Assembly: GCA_023248915.1 (NCBI GenBank)
Contig: JAHFDQ010000018.1
Span: 1 to 26,120 of the forward strand
Reading direction: 5' to 3'
DNA from: Archangiaceae bacterium
GTDB taxonomy: Bacteria; Myxococcota; Myxococcia; Myxococcales; Myxococcaceae
DNA length: 26,120 nucleotides
The notes under the pieces were generated by a model, which did no database searches, had not been told where the DNA came from, and saw only the letters and a program-made list of their open reading frames with translations. Each line of letters starts with the position of its first letter. The first letter of the stretch is position 1. The translations under genes and the position numbers were made by a program. Below, in pieces: positions 9,831-16,560 of this stretch.

Positions 9831-11471
9831 CTACTGTTGCCGGCCGAGGAGCGCCTCGGCCGTGACGAACCGGGGGGCGATGTCCACCGGCACTCCCTCG
9901 AGGCGGGTCAACAGCCGCTTCACCTCGGGCCGCACCACCGCCCGCTCGGCGAGCAGGGCGCTGGCCCGGGCCTTGTCGCCCGAAGCCTGCAGCGTCATCA
10001 GCTCGCCCACCAGCGCCGCCACCGCTCCCTTCACCTTGCCCGGCACCACCTGGAAGGTGCCATCCATGGCTACCGTCACCGCTCCGGCGTCGAGCAGGGT
10101 GTTGAGCTGGAGCGCGATGCCCTTGCCGTGCGCCTCGTGCAAGCCGAAGCGAATCGACCGGAACGCCGAGGCCAGGAAGGTTGTGTAGAGGGTCCGCTCG
10201 AGCGACTTGTCGAGCGCCCCCTGGTCGATGAGCACCTGCATCGCCCAGAGCCCCGAGATGTCGGCCTTCGCTTCTTCGAGCGGGCTGTAGTTTTCTTGGA
10301 ATTGCTCGCGGACGGTGGTCGCCTTGCCACCGACGGTCAGGTCATGCGGGCCGAGCCCGTGCATCAGCTCGTGCATGAGAATGTGGGTGAAGAAGGCCTC
10401 GAAGGAAACGTTCGCCCGGTCGGCCGGGGCCAGCGCCACTTGGGCGATGGGGCGCAGCACCTTCTTGAACTTTGCTTCCTGCACGTTCTTCAACAGGGTG
10501 CGCTTGTGGCCCAGTTCGCGGCCGATCTTCTCGTCATTCGGCAGGTTGAAGGCCGCCGTCTGGATGCCGCGGTTGGCGTCGCCCGAGCAGAAGAGCGAAT
10601 TCACCACCCGAATCGGCGCCAGCGCGCCGAGCTTTGGGTTTCGTAGCGACGGGGCGATGGGCAGCCGGTTCTCCAGGTCCTGCAACCGGGTTCCGAAGGC
10701 CGCCAGCTTCAGGGTGGCGGCGTCGTCGCGGACGGTGATGAAGGCCTCGAAGGCCGCCTTGGCGTTGAACCACTCGTCCTCGTACACCTCGTAGGGCCCA
10801 ATCGTCGGCTCGAGGGTCGAGTCGAGCTTCATCCAGGCGAGGTCGCTGGCGTAGTAGTCGTTGGTCTCGAACGCCGCGGCGCGCTTCACGAGGAAGTCCT
10901 TCAGCGATGGCTGCGAAGTCAACGCCGCCGCCTCGCGCAAGAGCCGGGCCGCCACCTCGAGCTCGCCCTGGTATTCGACGCTGTACGGCACCGCGGCCAG
11001 CGAGCCGTCCGGGGCACGGCGCACGGTGGTGAAGAAGCCCTTGGCGGCGTGCCGTTCGGCCTCGGGCAGCGACAGGAAGAAGTGGTCGAGCTGGGCGCGG
11101 GTCGAGCCGGCCGGGTAGAAGCCGCCCTCCGGGGGCTTCACCGCGGGCGCTCCGGGAACGAAGGGGGCCTGGTCGCCCAAGCGGTCCCACGGGCCCTTGT
11201 TGAGGAGGAAGCCGCGCAGCCGCTCGCGGCCGAGCGGGGTCGAGTCCTCGACCAGGGACAGGAGCATCGTCTCGTTTCCGGCCCAGACCTGGCGCAGGAA
11301 GAGGGTGTCCATCACCTTGGCCGCCTCGACCAGCTTCGCCAGCGCCACCTTCTCGGACGGGGGAAGCTTGGACAAGTCGACCACCAGGTCCACCGGCGCG
11401 AGCTGGGCGTTGGCCTTCTTCAGCGCCTCGACGCCGGGCAGCGCCAACACGAGGTTCGAGGTCAGGTCCAT
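9831..11471 (-). CDS. Dipeptidyl-peptidase III-like (M49) zinc metallopeptidase
   Basis: A 546-residue protein with a zinc-peptidase site HELMH (367-371) and a downstream EEAKADISGLW (399-409) that supplies the third ligand, as in peptidase family M49. Family members release dipeptides from the N-terminus of short peptides. The usual motif is the hexapeptide HExxGH; here it is the pentapeptide HExxH followed by GLGPH, a variant I recall from a few bacterial M49 enzymes. The sequence FETNDYYASDLAWM (201-214) and the GPYEVYEDEW block (225-234) are typical of bacterial DPP III-like proteins. There is no signal peptide from the ATG at 11471. The gene is 39 bases from each same-strand neighbour, so it is probably cotranscribed with the outer-membrane protein gene upstream and the GspE gene downstream. 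Confidence 0.83.
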   Translation of the reverse strand: MDLTSNLVLALPGVEALKKANAQLAPVDLVVDLSKLPPSEKVALAKLVEAAKVMDTLFLRQVWAGNETMLLSLVEDSTPLGRERLRGFLLNKGPWDRLGDQAPFVPGAPAVKPPEGGFYPAGSTRAQLDHFFLSLPEAERHAAKGFFTTVRRAPDGSLAAVPYSVEYQGELEVAARLLREAAALTSQPSLKDFLVKRAAAFETNDYYASDLAWMKLDSTLEPTIGPYEVYEDEWFNAKAAFEAFITVRDDAATLKLAAFGTRLQDLENRLPIAPSLRNPKLGALAPIRVVNSLFCSGDANRGIQTAAFNLPNDEKIGRELGHKRTLLKNVQEAKFKKVLRPIAQVALAPADRANVSFEAFFTHILMHELMHGLGPHDLTVGGKATTVREQFQENYSPLEEAKADISGLWAMQVLIDQGALDKSLERTLYTTFLASAFRSIRFGLHEAHGKGIALQLNTLLDAGAVTVAMDGTFQVVPGKVKGAVAALVGELMTLQASGDKARASALLAERAVVRPEVKRLLTRLEGVPVDIAPRFVTAEALLGRQQ

Positions 11472-11510
11472 GGTCCGCGCTTCATACCAGAGGCGAACGC
11501 CAGTTCCCGT

Positions 11511-12230
11511 TCAGCCCGCCGTTTCGTAGGGCGCCCGGAAGTGCAACTTCAGGAACGCCTGGCCCACGTGGAAGATGGACCCCTCGAGAGGCTGCTCGCC
11601 GATGCCGAGCTCTCCCAGCTTCTGCGGCACGTAGAACTGCGACGCCCAGCCGAAGCTCAACCCGAAGCTGTCGCTCGCCATCAGCTCGGCCTCGAGCTTC
11701 AGGTCGATGCCGGGCCGGATGAAGTGCGTGGTGGGGACGCCGGCGAAGTCGGAATAGATGAAGGCGTAGGTGATGACGAGCCCGGCCTGTAGGTCGAGCG
11801 ACCCCCTCGACTTCTCGCGAAAGCCCGCCCGCTTCGGGGACGACAGCGGGAAGCCGAGGGAGATAGGCCGCCAGGTGACGCCGTAGACGCCGGTGCCGCC
11901 CAGCCCTTCCGCCTTCGGCGAGAGGATGAGCGAATCGGGAATGAAGAGGGACGGAGAGACTCTCACCTCGGACAGCCCCTCGGCCGCCCTGCGGTACTGC
12001 GCCGGAATGCGGTCCCGGTTGGCCTTCAGCGCCTCGGCGTCGATGACGGCCAAGACGTTCACCTTCAGCCCGAAGTGCGGCACCGCTCCCCGGTTGCCGG
12101 TCAGCGGCCCGAAGAACCAGTAGGCGGCCGGCCCCACGCCGACGTCCACCGGCACCGTCACCGTGGCCGCGTGCGACGGAACCGAGAGGGCCGCGGCGAG
12201 GACGAACGCGAGCGGAGCTGGAGAATGCAC
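11511..12230 (-). CDS. Exported, probably outer-membrane beta-barrel protein
   Basis: I do not recognise the family. The 239-residue product begins with a convincing signal peptide (hydrophobic LAFVLAAALSVPSHA, cleavage near residue 22) and continues with alternating hydrophobic/polar strands with aromatic residues. Examples are YWFFGPLTG, GVYGVTWRPISLGFPL, LQAGLVITYAFIY and LSFGWASQFYV, and the protein ends in a strand-like FLKLHFRAPY segment. This is the look of a small outer-membrane barrel. The GTG start at 12230 is the only one that places the signal peptide at the N-terminus. It is the first gene of the minus-strand group running to DUF362 and diverges from the acetyltransferase gene; the 187-base gap between them must carry both promoters. 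Confidence 0.65.
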   Translation of the reverse strand: MHSPAPLAFVLAAALSVPSHAATVTVPVDVGVGPAAYWFFGPLTGNRGAVPHFGLKVNVLAVIDAEALKANRDRIPAQYRRAAEGLSEVRVSPSLFIPDSLILSPKAEGLGGTGVYGVTWRPISLGFPLSSPKRAGFREKSRGSLDLQAGLVITYAFIYSDFAGVPTTHFIRPGIDLKLEAELMASDSFGLSFGWASQFYVPQKLGELGIGEQPLEGSIFHVGQAFLKLHFRAPYETAG

Positions 12231-12417
12231 CCGAAGCAGCCTACCAGCGCGGAGAGTTCCGTTCAGTCCGAGCGCATCGTCGGCGGGGCCATGCCGTCGG
12301 CGCAGGTGCGCTCTTTGCTGGCCGTGCGCCCGGCCGCGAGGCAGGCTCGCTCGCGCCGCCCGTCAGCAACGATGGCCGCGGCGCGTCGGTGAGCCCTTTC
12401 GGCGAACGGAGGACGGC
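12231..12417. promoter_or_regulatory. Divergent intergenic region
   Basis: 187 bases separate the barrel-protein gene (leftward) from the acetyltransferase gene (rightward). It must hold both promoters, but no clear -35/-10 pair, operator or hairpin is visible. Short open frames cross it but have no ribosome sites or protein-like composition. The only definite signal is GGAGG at 12408-12412, just before the acetyltransferase start. Confidence 0.4.
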
Positions 12418-12981
12418 GTGGCCAGGAAGAAGCCGGGCGTTGAGCCCATCGTGAACTTGCGGGGCAAGAAGGTGGCGCTGGGGCCGCTTCGGCGCGACCT
12501 GGTGCCGCTTATGCACAGGTGGATGAACGACTTCGAGGTGACCCAGACACTGGCGGTGGGGAGGAAGCCTTCCACCCTCGAGGACCAGGAGGCCTGGTAC
12601 TCGGCGAGGGTGGGAAGCAAGACCGAGCGCCTCTTCCACGTCTACCGGCTGCCCGACTTCAAGCCGGTCGGCAACTGCGGCCTGAACGGCATCGACACCC
12701 AGCACGGGCTGGCCGAGTTCGGCATCGTCATCGGCGAGAAGGACTGCTGGGGTAAGGGCTACGGCACCGAGGCTTGCCGGCTGTTGCTCGGCTACGGCTT
12801 CGAGGTGCTGGGGTTGCACACCATCATGCTGCGGGCCTTCGGCACCAACCTCGGAGCGGTGAAGGCCTACGAGCGGGCCGGCTTCAAGCTGACCGGCCGC
12901 TGGCGGGAGGCCGTGGTGTTCCAAGGCAAGCGCTACGACATGATCTACATGGACTGCCTGGCCTCGGAGTTTCGCGGCTGA
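12418..12981 (+). CDS. GNAT-family N-acetyltransferase (RimJ/RimL type)
   Basis: A 187-residue acetyltransferase that transfers acetyl from acetyl-CoA to an amine. The N-terminal strand LRGKKVALGPLRRDLVPLM, the mid segment GNCGLNGID (85-93), the acetyl-CoA loop CWGKGYGTEA (110-119) and NLGAVKAYERAGF (144-156) define a RimJ/RimL-like GNAT fold of standard length. The substrate is unknown; N-terminal acetylation of a protein or acetylation of a small amine are both possible. The GTG start at 12418 is fixed by an excellent ribosome site (GGAGG five bases upstream). The frame is open further upstream, but that part is Arg-rich and unlike protein. It is the only plus-strand gene between 3.2 and 26 kb and converges with the AgmX-like gene. 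Confidence 0.9.
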   Translation: MARKKPGVEPIVNLRGKKVALGPLRRDLVPLMHRWMNDFEVTQTLAVGRKPSTLEDQEAWYSARVGSKTERLFHVYRLPDFKPVGNCGLNGIDTQHGLAEFGIVIGEKDCWGKGYGTEACRLLLGYGFEVLGLHTIMLRAFGTNLGAVKAYERAGFKLTGRWREAVVFQGKRYDMIYMDCLASEFRG

Positions 12982-13041
12982 CGATGCGTGCCACCGGCCG
13001 CTCGGGACGAACGGGGGACCTTCTTCGGCGCCCGCTTCCCG

Positions 13042-13680
13042 TCAGAACTCGAGCACGATGCTGACGCGCACCGGCGTCGACGGCGGCGGAATGCCCTTCG
13101 GGTCGAGCCGGTAGGTCGGTTCGGACAGGGCATGAATCAGGCACTCGCGCCGGGTCGCGTCGAGGCCGGGAGCTTCGCCCACCGGTTCGAGCGCGTGGTC
13201 CGACACCTGGCCGCTCTTCACGTTGACGCCGGTGCTCCAGCGCAGCGCGCCCGGCCGATTCACGCCGCGGAAGCAGTCGGCGAGCTTGGTGCTGCGCGCG
13301 GCCACCTGCAGCCTGAACTCGTCGAGCCAGACCGGCGGCGCCGGTTCTTCCAGGCCGAACTTGGCGCGGTGGGACGGAGCCACGAATCCCGCATCGAGCC
13401 GGGGGAAGGCGGCCCGGGCGACCCCGGCGTCGGGCGGAGCTGGCTTGGGTGCGGGAGGCGGCAGAGGCGCGGGGCCGCACTCGCACCGGTCGATGAACAA
13501 GAGCAGGAGCAGCGCCATCATCAAAGTCGTCAGCGAGCGCCTCCGCCGGCGGCGGGCACGCTCCTGAAACCGAGGGGACGCCCGAAGCTCGGCGCGAAAC
13601 CGCGCCTTCGACTCGGCGAGCTGGCGCCTGAGCTGGCGCCGCTGTTCCCGCATCGCCTTCCCGAGGGCCCTCGCCTTCAC
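13042..13680 (-). CDS. TonB-like protein with AgmX/PglI-type C-terminal domain
   Basis: The 212-residue product has four parts. First is a very basic, charged helical N-terminus (1-48, likely coiled coil). Next comes a membrane segment (LTTLMMALLLLLFI, 50-63), then a Pro/Ala-rich periplasmic linker (69-100). Last is a globular C-terminal domain (about 118-212) with two cysteines, C136 and C180, and a GxVxxxxLEPVG-like core ending in RVSIVLEF. This matches the TonB-like domain of myxobacterial AgmX/PglI proteins (GltJ in gliding, NfsG in spore-coat assembly), which link inner-membrane motors to the outer membrane. The GTG at 13680 overlaps the upstream stop (GTGA); an extension to 13728 is less likely. 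It is the last gene of the twelve-gene unit, and its job there is inferred from architecture and context. Confidence 0.75.
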   Translation of the reverse strand: MKARALGKAMREQRRQLRRQLAESKARFRAELRASPRFQERARRRRRRSLTTLMMALLLLLFIDRCECGPAPLPPPAPKPAPPDAGVARAAFPRLDAGFVAPSHRAKFGLEEPAPPVWLDEFRLQVAARSTKLADCFRGVNRPGALRWSTGVNVKSGQVSDHALEPVGEAPGLDATRRECLIHALSEPTYRLDPKGIPPPSTPVRVSIVLEF

Positions 13681-15566
13681 TCTTCGATTCTCCAGCCCAT
13701 CACCAGCTCGCCCTTGGCGTCGCGCCACTCCATCGGCACCAGCTCGAGCCGGGTGAACGCCGACGGCGCCGGCGCGTCGTCGACCGCGAACGGCCAGGGC
13801 AACGGGTCGCTCGGCGCGAGCCGGATGCTGCCGGCGAACGTTTCATTCGAGGGCGCCAGGTCGCGGGGAAGGCGCGCTTGGCTGTCGGGCCCCAAGTCGG
13901 CCAGCCCGTCGAGCACCGCCTGGGCGCGGCCCAACAGCTCGTTGGCGGTGCGCTGCTGGGCGGCGCCGCCGGACTCCGCGTTGGCGGCGACCGCGGACAG
14001 CAGCTTGGCGACGAGCGCCAGCGTCGGCGCCTGGGCCTTGCGCACGTCTCCGCCTTCCGCCTCGAGCCGTTCGAGCAGTTGCCTCACGAAGCGCAGGGCG
14101 CTGAACGACTCGTCTGCCAGAGCCTGCCGAAGCTCGGTGCCGAACGGGGTCAGCTTGCCCGACGCCAGCGGCCGCAGCCGGGCGATGCGCTGGTCGAGGG
14201 CGCCGTTGCCGCGGGTGCTGCGGGCGCACAGCTCGAACGACTTGGCGTCGGCGGTGAAGGCGGCGCGCCACACCAGGTCCTCGATGACGGCGTTGTAGTC
14301 GTTGCGCGGCACCAGCGCGCGCAGGGTGGCAATCAACCCGTCCGTCGTCTCGTGGCGCGACAGCACGTACGACAGCCACCGCCGCGACAGCGAGTGCAGC
14401 GCGTCCTCCTCGCGCGACTCGCCGGCGTGGGCCAGCGCGTAGGCGAAAGACCTCAGCGACTCTTCCAGCGCCCCCACCTCGAGAAACCCGACTCCGCGAT
14501 GCAGCGAGATGACCGCGCGCTCGCGAAAGCCGGTGGTCGGGTCGAGCTCGAGCAGCCGGCGCCCCCGTTCGCCGTCGAACACCTGGTGCCGGGCCACGGC
14601 GCCGTTCCCCGCGGTGAACGACGCCACCCACTGCTCGACCTCGTCCCCGCTGCGCCGGGCGAGGTTCGCGTCGAGCAACGACAACTGGAGTCGCGCGAGC
14701 CCTGCCGCGTCGTCGCTGAAGGGCTTGGCCTTGGAGAACAGGAACAGCCGGCGCTCGGGCGTGAGGCCCAGCCAGGCCTGGGTCGACCAACGCAGGCTGC
14801 CCCTCAACAGCTTCCCCTCTTCCGAGCTGGGCGAATAGGGCAGCGGAGCTGGCTCGCCCGTGGCCTGCGCCACCCCCAGGGCCTTGGCGCGCCGCTGTGT
14901 CGCCCGCGCCAGCCGCCGGGCCTGGCGGGCCTTGAGCTCGGTGAGCAACAGGTCGATGTCGAAGATGCGCGCCTCGATGACCTCGCGCTGGACCACCTTG
15001 TCCTTCGCGAGCGTGGAACGCGACCGGCGCAAGAGCTGCCGCATCAGCTTGGCGACGCCGATGCGGTCCTTCAGGTCGGGCAGGCCGGGGACTTCGTCCC
15101 ACATCTCATTCCACGGCCACCAGCAAGCCGTGCGGAAGAAGCTCACCGTTTGCAGCTCGCGGGCCGAGAGCGTGTCCTGCATCGAGACCAAGCGCTGCTG
15201 TTTGCCCACCTCGAACGCATCGAACGGAGACATCGGGTCTCCGGGCGGCTGCGCGGTCAGGTTTCGCACCAACCAGTTGTGCAGGGCGAGCGGCCACAGG
15301 CCCGCGCCGGCTTCGTCGTCGATGAGCCCGTCAGGGCAGAGTCCGGAGTCGCCGAGGGCCACCCAGGTCGACGAGAGGAAGTCGGGCTCGTGCACCGGCG
15401 GCTCGCGGAGGAGCTCGGCCACGCTGTTGTGCAAGAGCCACAGCTTCAGCACCTCGTTGGGGTGCTTCTCGCGGCCGGCCAGCCGGGCGTTGTAGAAGAT
15501 GAGCGTCTGGTTCGAAGCCCCGGGCGCGCCGGAGAGCACCGCGCAGAGGACCAACGAGCCGAGCAT
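13677..15566 (-). CDS. Exported alpha-helical, TPR-like protein of unknown function
   Basis: I do not recognise this 629-residue protein. A short signal peptide (MLGSLVLCAVLSGAPGA) predicts export; it lacks a proper lipobox, so it is probably periplasmic. Residues 20-170 are Trp-rich (ACWWPWNEMWDE near 147-158) with a few cysteines. Residues 180-235 are a strongly charged, Arg-rich helix (LKARQARRLARATQRRAKA), likely a coiled coil. Residues about 345-400 look like tetratricopeptide helices (HRGVGFLEVGALEESLRSF), which would offer a protein-binding surface. The C-terminal 100 residues carry a possible beta domain. The ATG lies 1 base after the upstream stop and its own stop overlaps the next GTG. 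It is likely a scaffold within the envelope complex; this is inference. Confidence 0.7.
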   Translation of the reverse strand: MLGSLVLCAVLSGAPGASNQTLIFYNARLAGREKHPNEVLKLWLLHNSVAELLREPPVHEPDFLSSTWVALGDSGLCPDGLIDDEAGAGLWPLALHNWLVRNLTAQPPGDPMSPFDAFEVGKQQRLVSMQDTLSARELQTVSFFRTACWWPWNEMWDEVPGLPDLKDRIGVAKLMRQLLRRSRSTLAKDKVVQREVIEARIFDIDLLLTELKARQARRLARATQRRAKALGVAQATGEPAPLPYSPSSEEGKLLRGSLRWSTQAWLGLTPERRLFLFSKAKPFSDDAAGLARLQLSLLDANLARRSGDEVEQWVASFTAGNGAVARHQVFDGERGRRLLELDPTTGFRERAVISLHRGVGFLEVGALEESLRSFAYALAHAGESREEDALHSLSRRWLSYVLSRHETTDGLIATLRALVPRNDYNAVIEDLVWRAAFTADAKSFELCARSTRGNGALDQRIARLRPLASGKLTPFGTELRQALADESFSALRFVRQLLERLEAEGGDVRKAQAPTLALVAKLLSAVAANAESGGAAQQRTANELLGRAQAVLDGLADLGPDSQARLPRDLAPSNETFAGSIRLAPSDPLPWPFAVDDAPAPSAFTRLELVPMEWRDAKGELVMGWRIEE

Positions 15567-15567
15567 G

Positions 15568-16560
15568 TCAGAGCGACAGCCCCGCGGCGAGGGACAGCTC
15601 CCACCACAGCCCGAGGTGCGTCTGCGTCGCGGCGGACAACAGCGGCAATGCGATGAGGCCCCGCGGCGACAGGAACAGGCCGCTCGCCAGGTAGATGTCG
15701 GTGGTGAAGCCGACCATCAGCCCGTAGCGCCCACTGTCCACCTGCATGCCGGGGGGGCGCGCGGCCACCAGGTTCGACTGCTCGGCCGCGGTGAGCGCCG
15801 GCGAGAAGATGGCCCCGGTGACGTCGAGGAACTTCATGCCCCCGAAGCCGTTGGTGTAGAGCAGGTAGCGAAAGCCCAGCGTCGCCGAGAGCACCATCTC
15901 GGCGGCGGGGAAGAAGCGCGGCCAGGCGGTCACCACCCCTTCCGCGAGCGGCACCCCGACGTTGATATCGAGCTCGAAGCGGCTCGGGCGCCCGTACTGC
16001 CGGTAGGGGGTCATCGAGAGCTGCAGGCTGCTCTCGGTGCTCCAGGTCTGCACCCGCGAGAAGGCCAACTCGACCATCGCCCCCGAGACCGGCGTGCGCA
16101 CGAGGGCGCCGGCGCGGGCCGTCCAGAAGTTGTTGAGCTCGTAGAGCTCGCTGCCCACCAGCCCGAAGCCCACGGTGCTCTTGCGCCAGTCGTAGCGAAC
16201 CGGCCGCGCGGCCTTGCCGATGCTGCGCTCGGTGAGCGACTCGAAGGGAGTGCGGTACTCGTCGAGCGCAGAGTCCGCCGACGGCGGGGGACTGGCCTGC
16301 ATCGGCGGGGGCTCGGGAGTGGTCGCGGAAGGCGAGTTCCCCGACGCGGCCGGCTCGGAGGTGGGGCCGGAAGGCGAAGTCTTCGCGGCCGCGGGCACCG
16401 GGGGCATCGCGGAGCCGGGCGGTGGAGCCTTGACGGTGGCCGGCGCCGGAGTTTCCGCGACAGCCGGCGCTGCCTCGGCGCGCGCGGCAGCGGGCACCGC
16501 CGCGACCCAAAGGCCCGCGATGAACGCGGCCGTCCCTGACAACGCACGGCTACGGGTCAC
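15568..16560 (-). CDS. Exported protein with Pro-rich linker and C-terminal beta-barrel
   Basis: A 330-residue protein with three parts: a signal peptide (1-28, ending AAARA), a long Pro/Ala/Ser-rich linker (30-97), and a C-terminal region (about 115-330) of amphipathic strands typical of outer-membrane barrels. Strand examples are STVGFGLVGSELYEL, MVLSATLGFRYLLYTNGF and YGLMVGFTTDIYLASGLFL, and the protein ends LWWELSLAAGLSL. The linker would lie in the periplasm and could reach peptidoglycan or inner-membrane partners. I know no named family. The GTG start at 16560 overlaps the upstream gene by 11 bases and has AGGGG about 7 bases before it. The stop is 1 base before the next ATG. It may be the outer-membrane anchor or channel of the motor-like complex. 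Confidence 0.72.
   Translation of the reverse strand: MTRSRALSGTAAFIAGLWVAAVPAAARAEAAPAVAETPAPATVKAPPPGSAMPPVPAAAKTSPSGPTSEPAASGNSPSATTPEPPPMQASPPPSADSALDEYRTPFESLTERSIGKAARPVRYDWRKSTVGFGLVGSELYELNNFWTARAGALVRTPVSGAMVELAFSRVQTWSTESSLQLSMTPYRQYGRPSRFELDINVGVPLAEGVVTAWPRFFPAAEMVLSATLGFRYLLYTNGFGGMKFLDVTGAIFSPALTAAEQSNLVAARPPGMQVDSGRYGLMVGFTTDIYLASGLFLSPRGLIALPLLSAATQTHLGLWWELSLAAGLSL

Noticed and set aside
12163..12417. A longer acetyltransferase starting upstream
   Set aside because: The extension is Arg/Ala-rich and crosses the divergent gene's start; the GTG at 12418 has an ideal GGAGG site.
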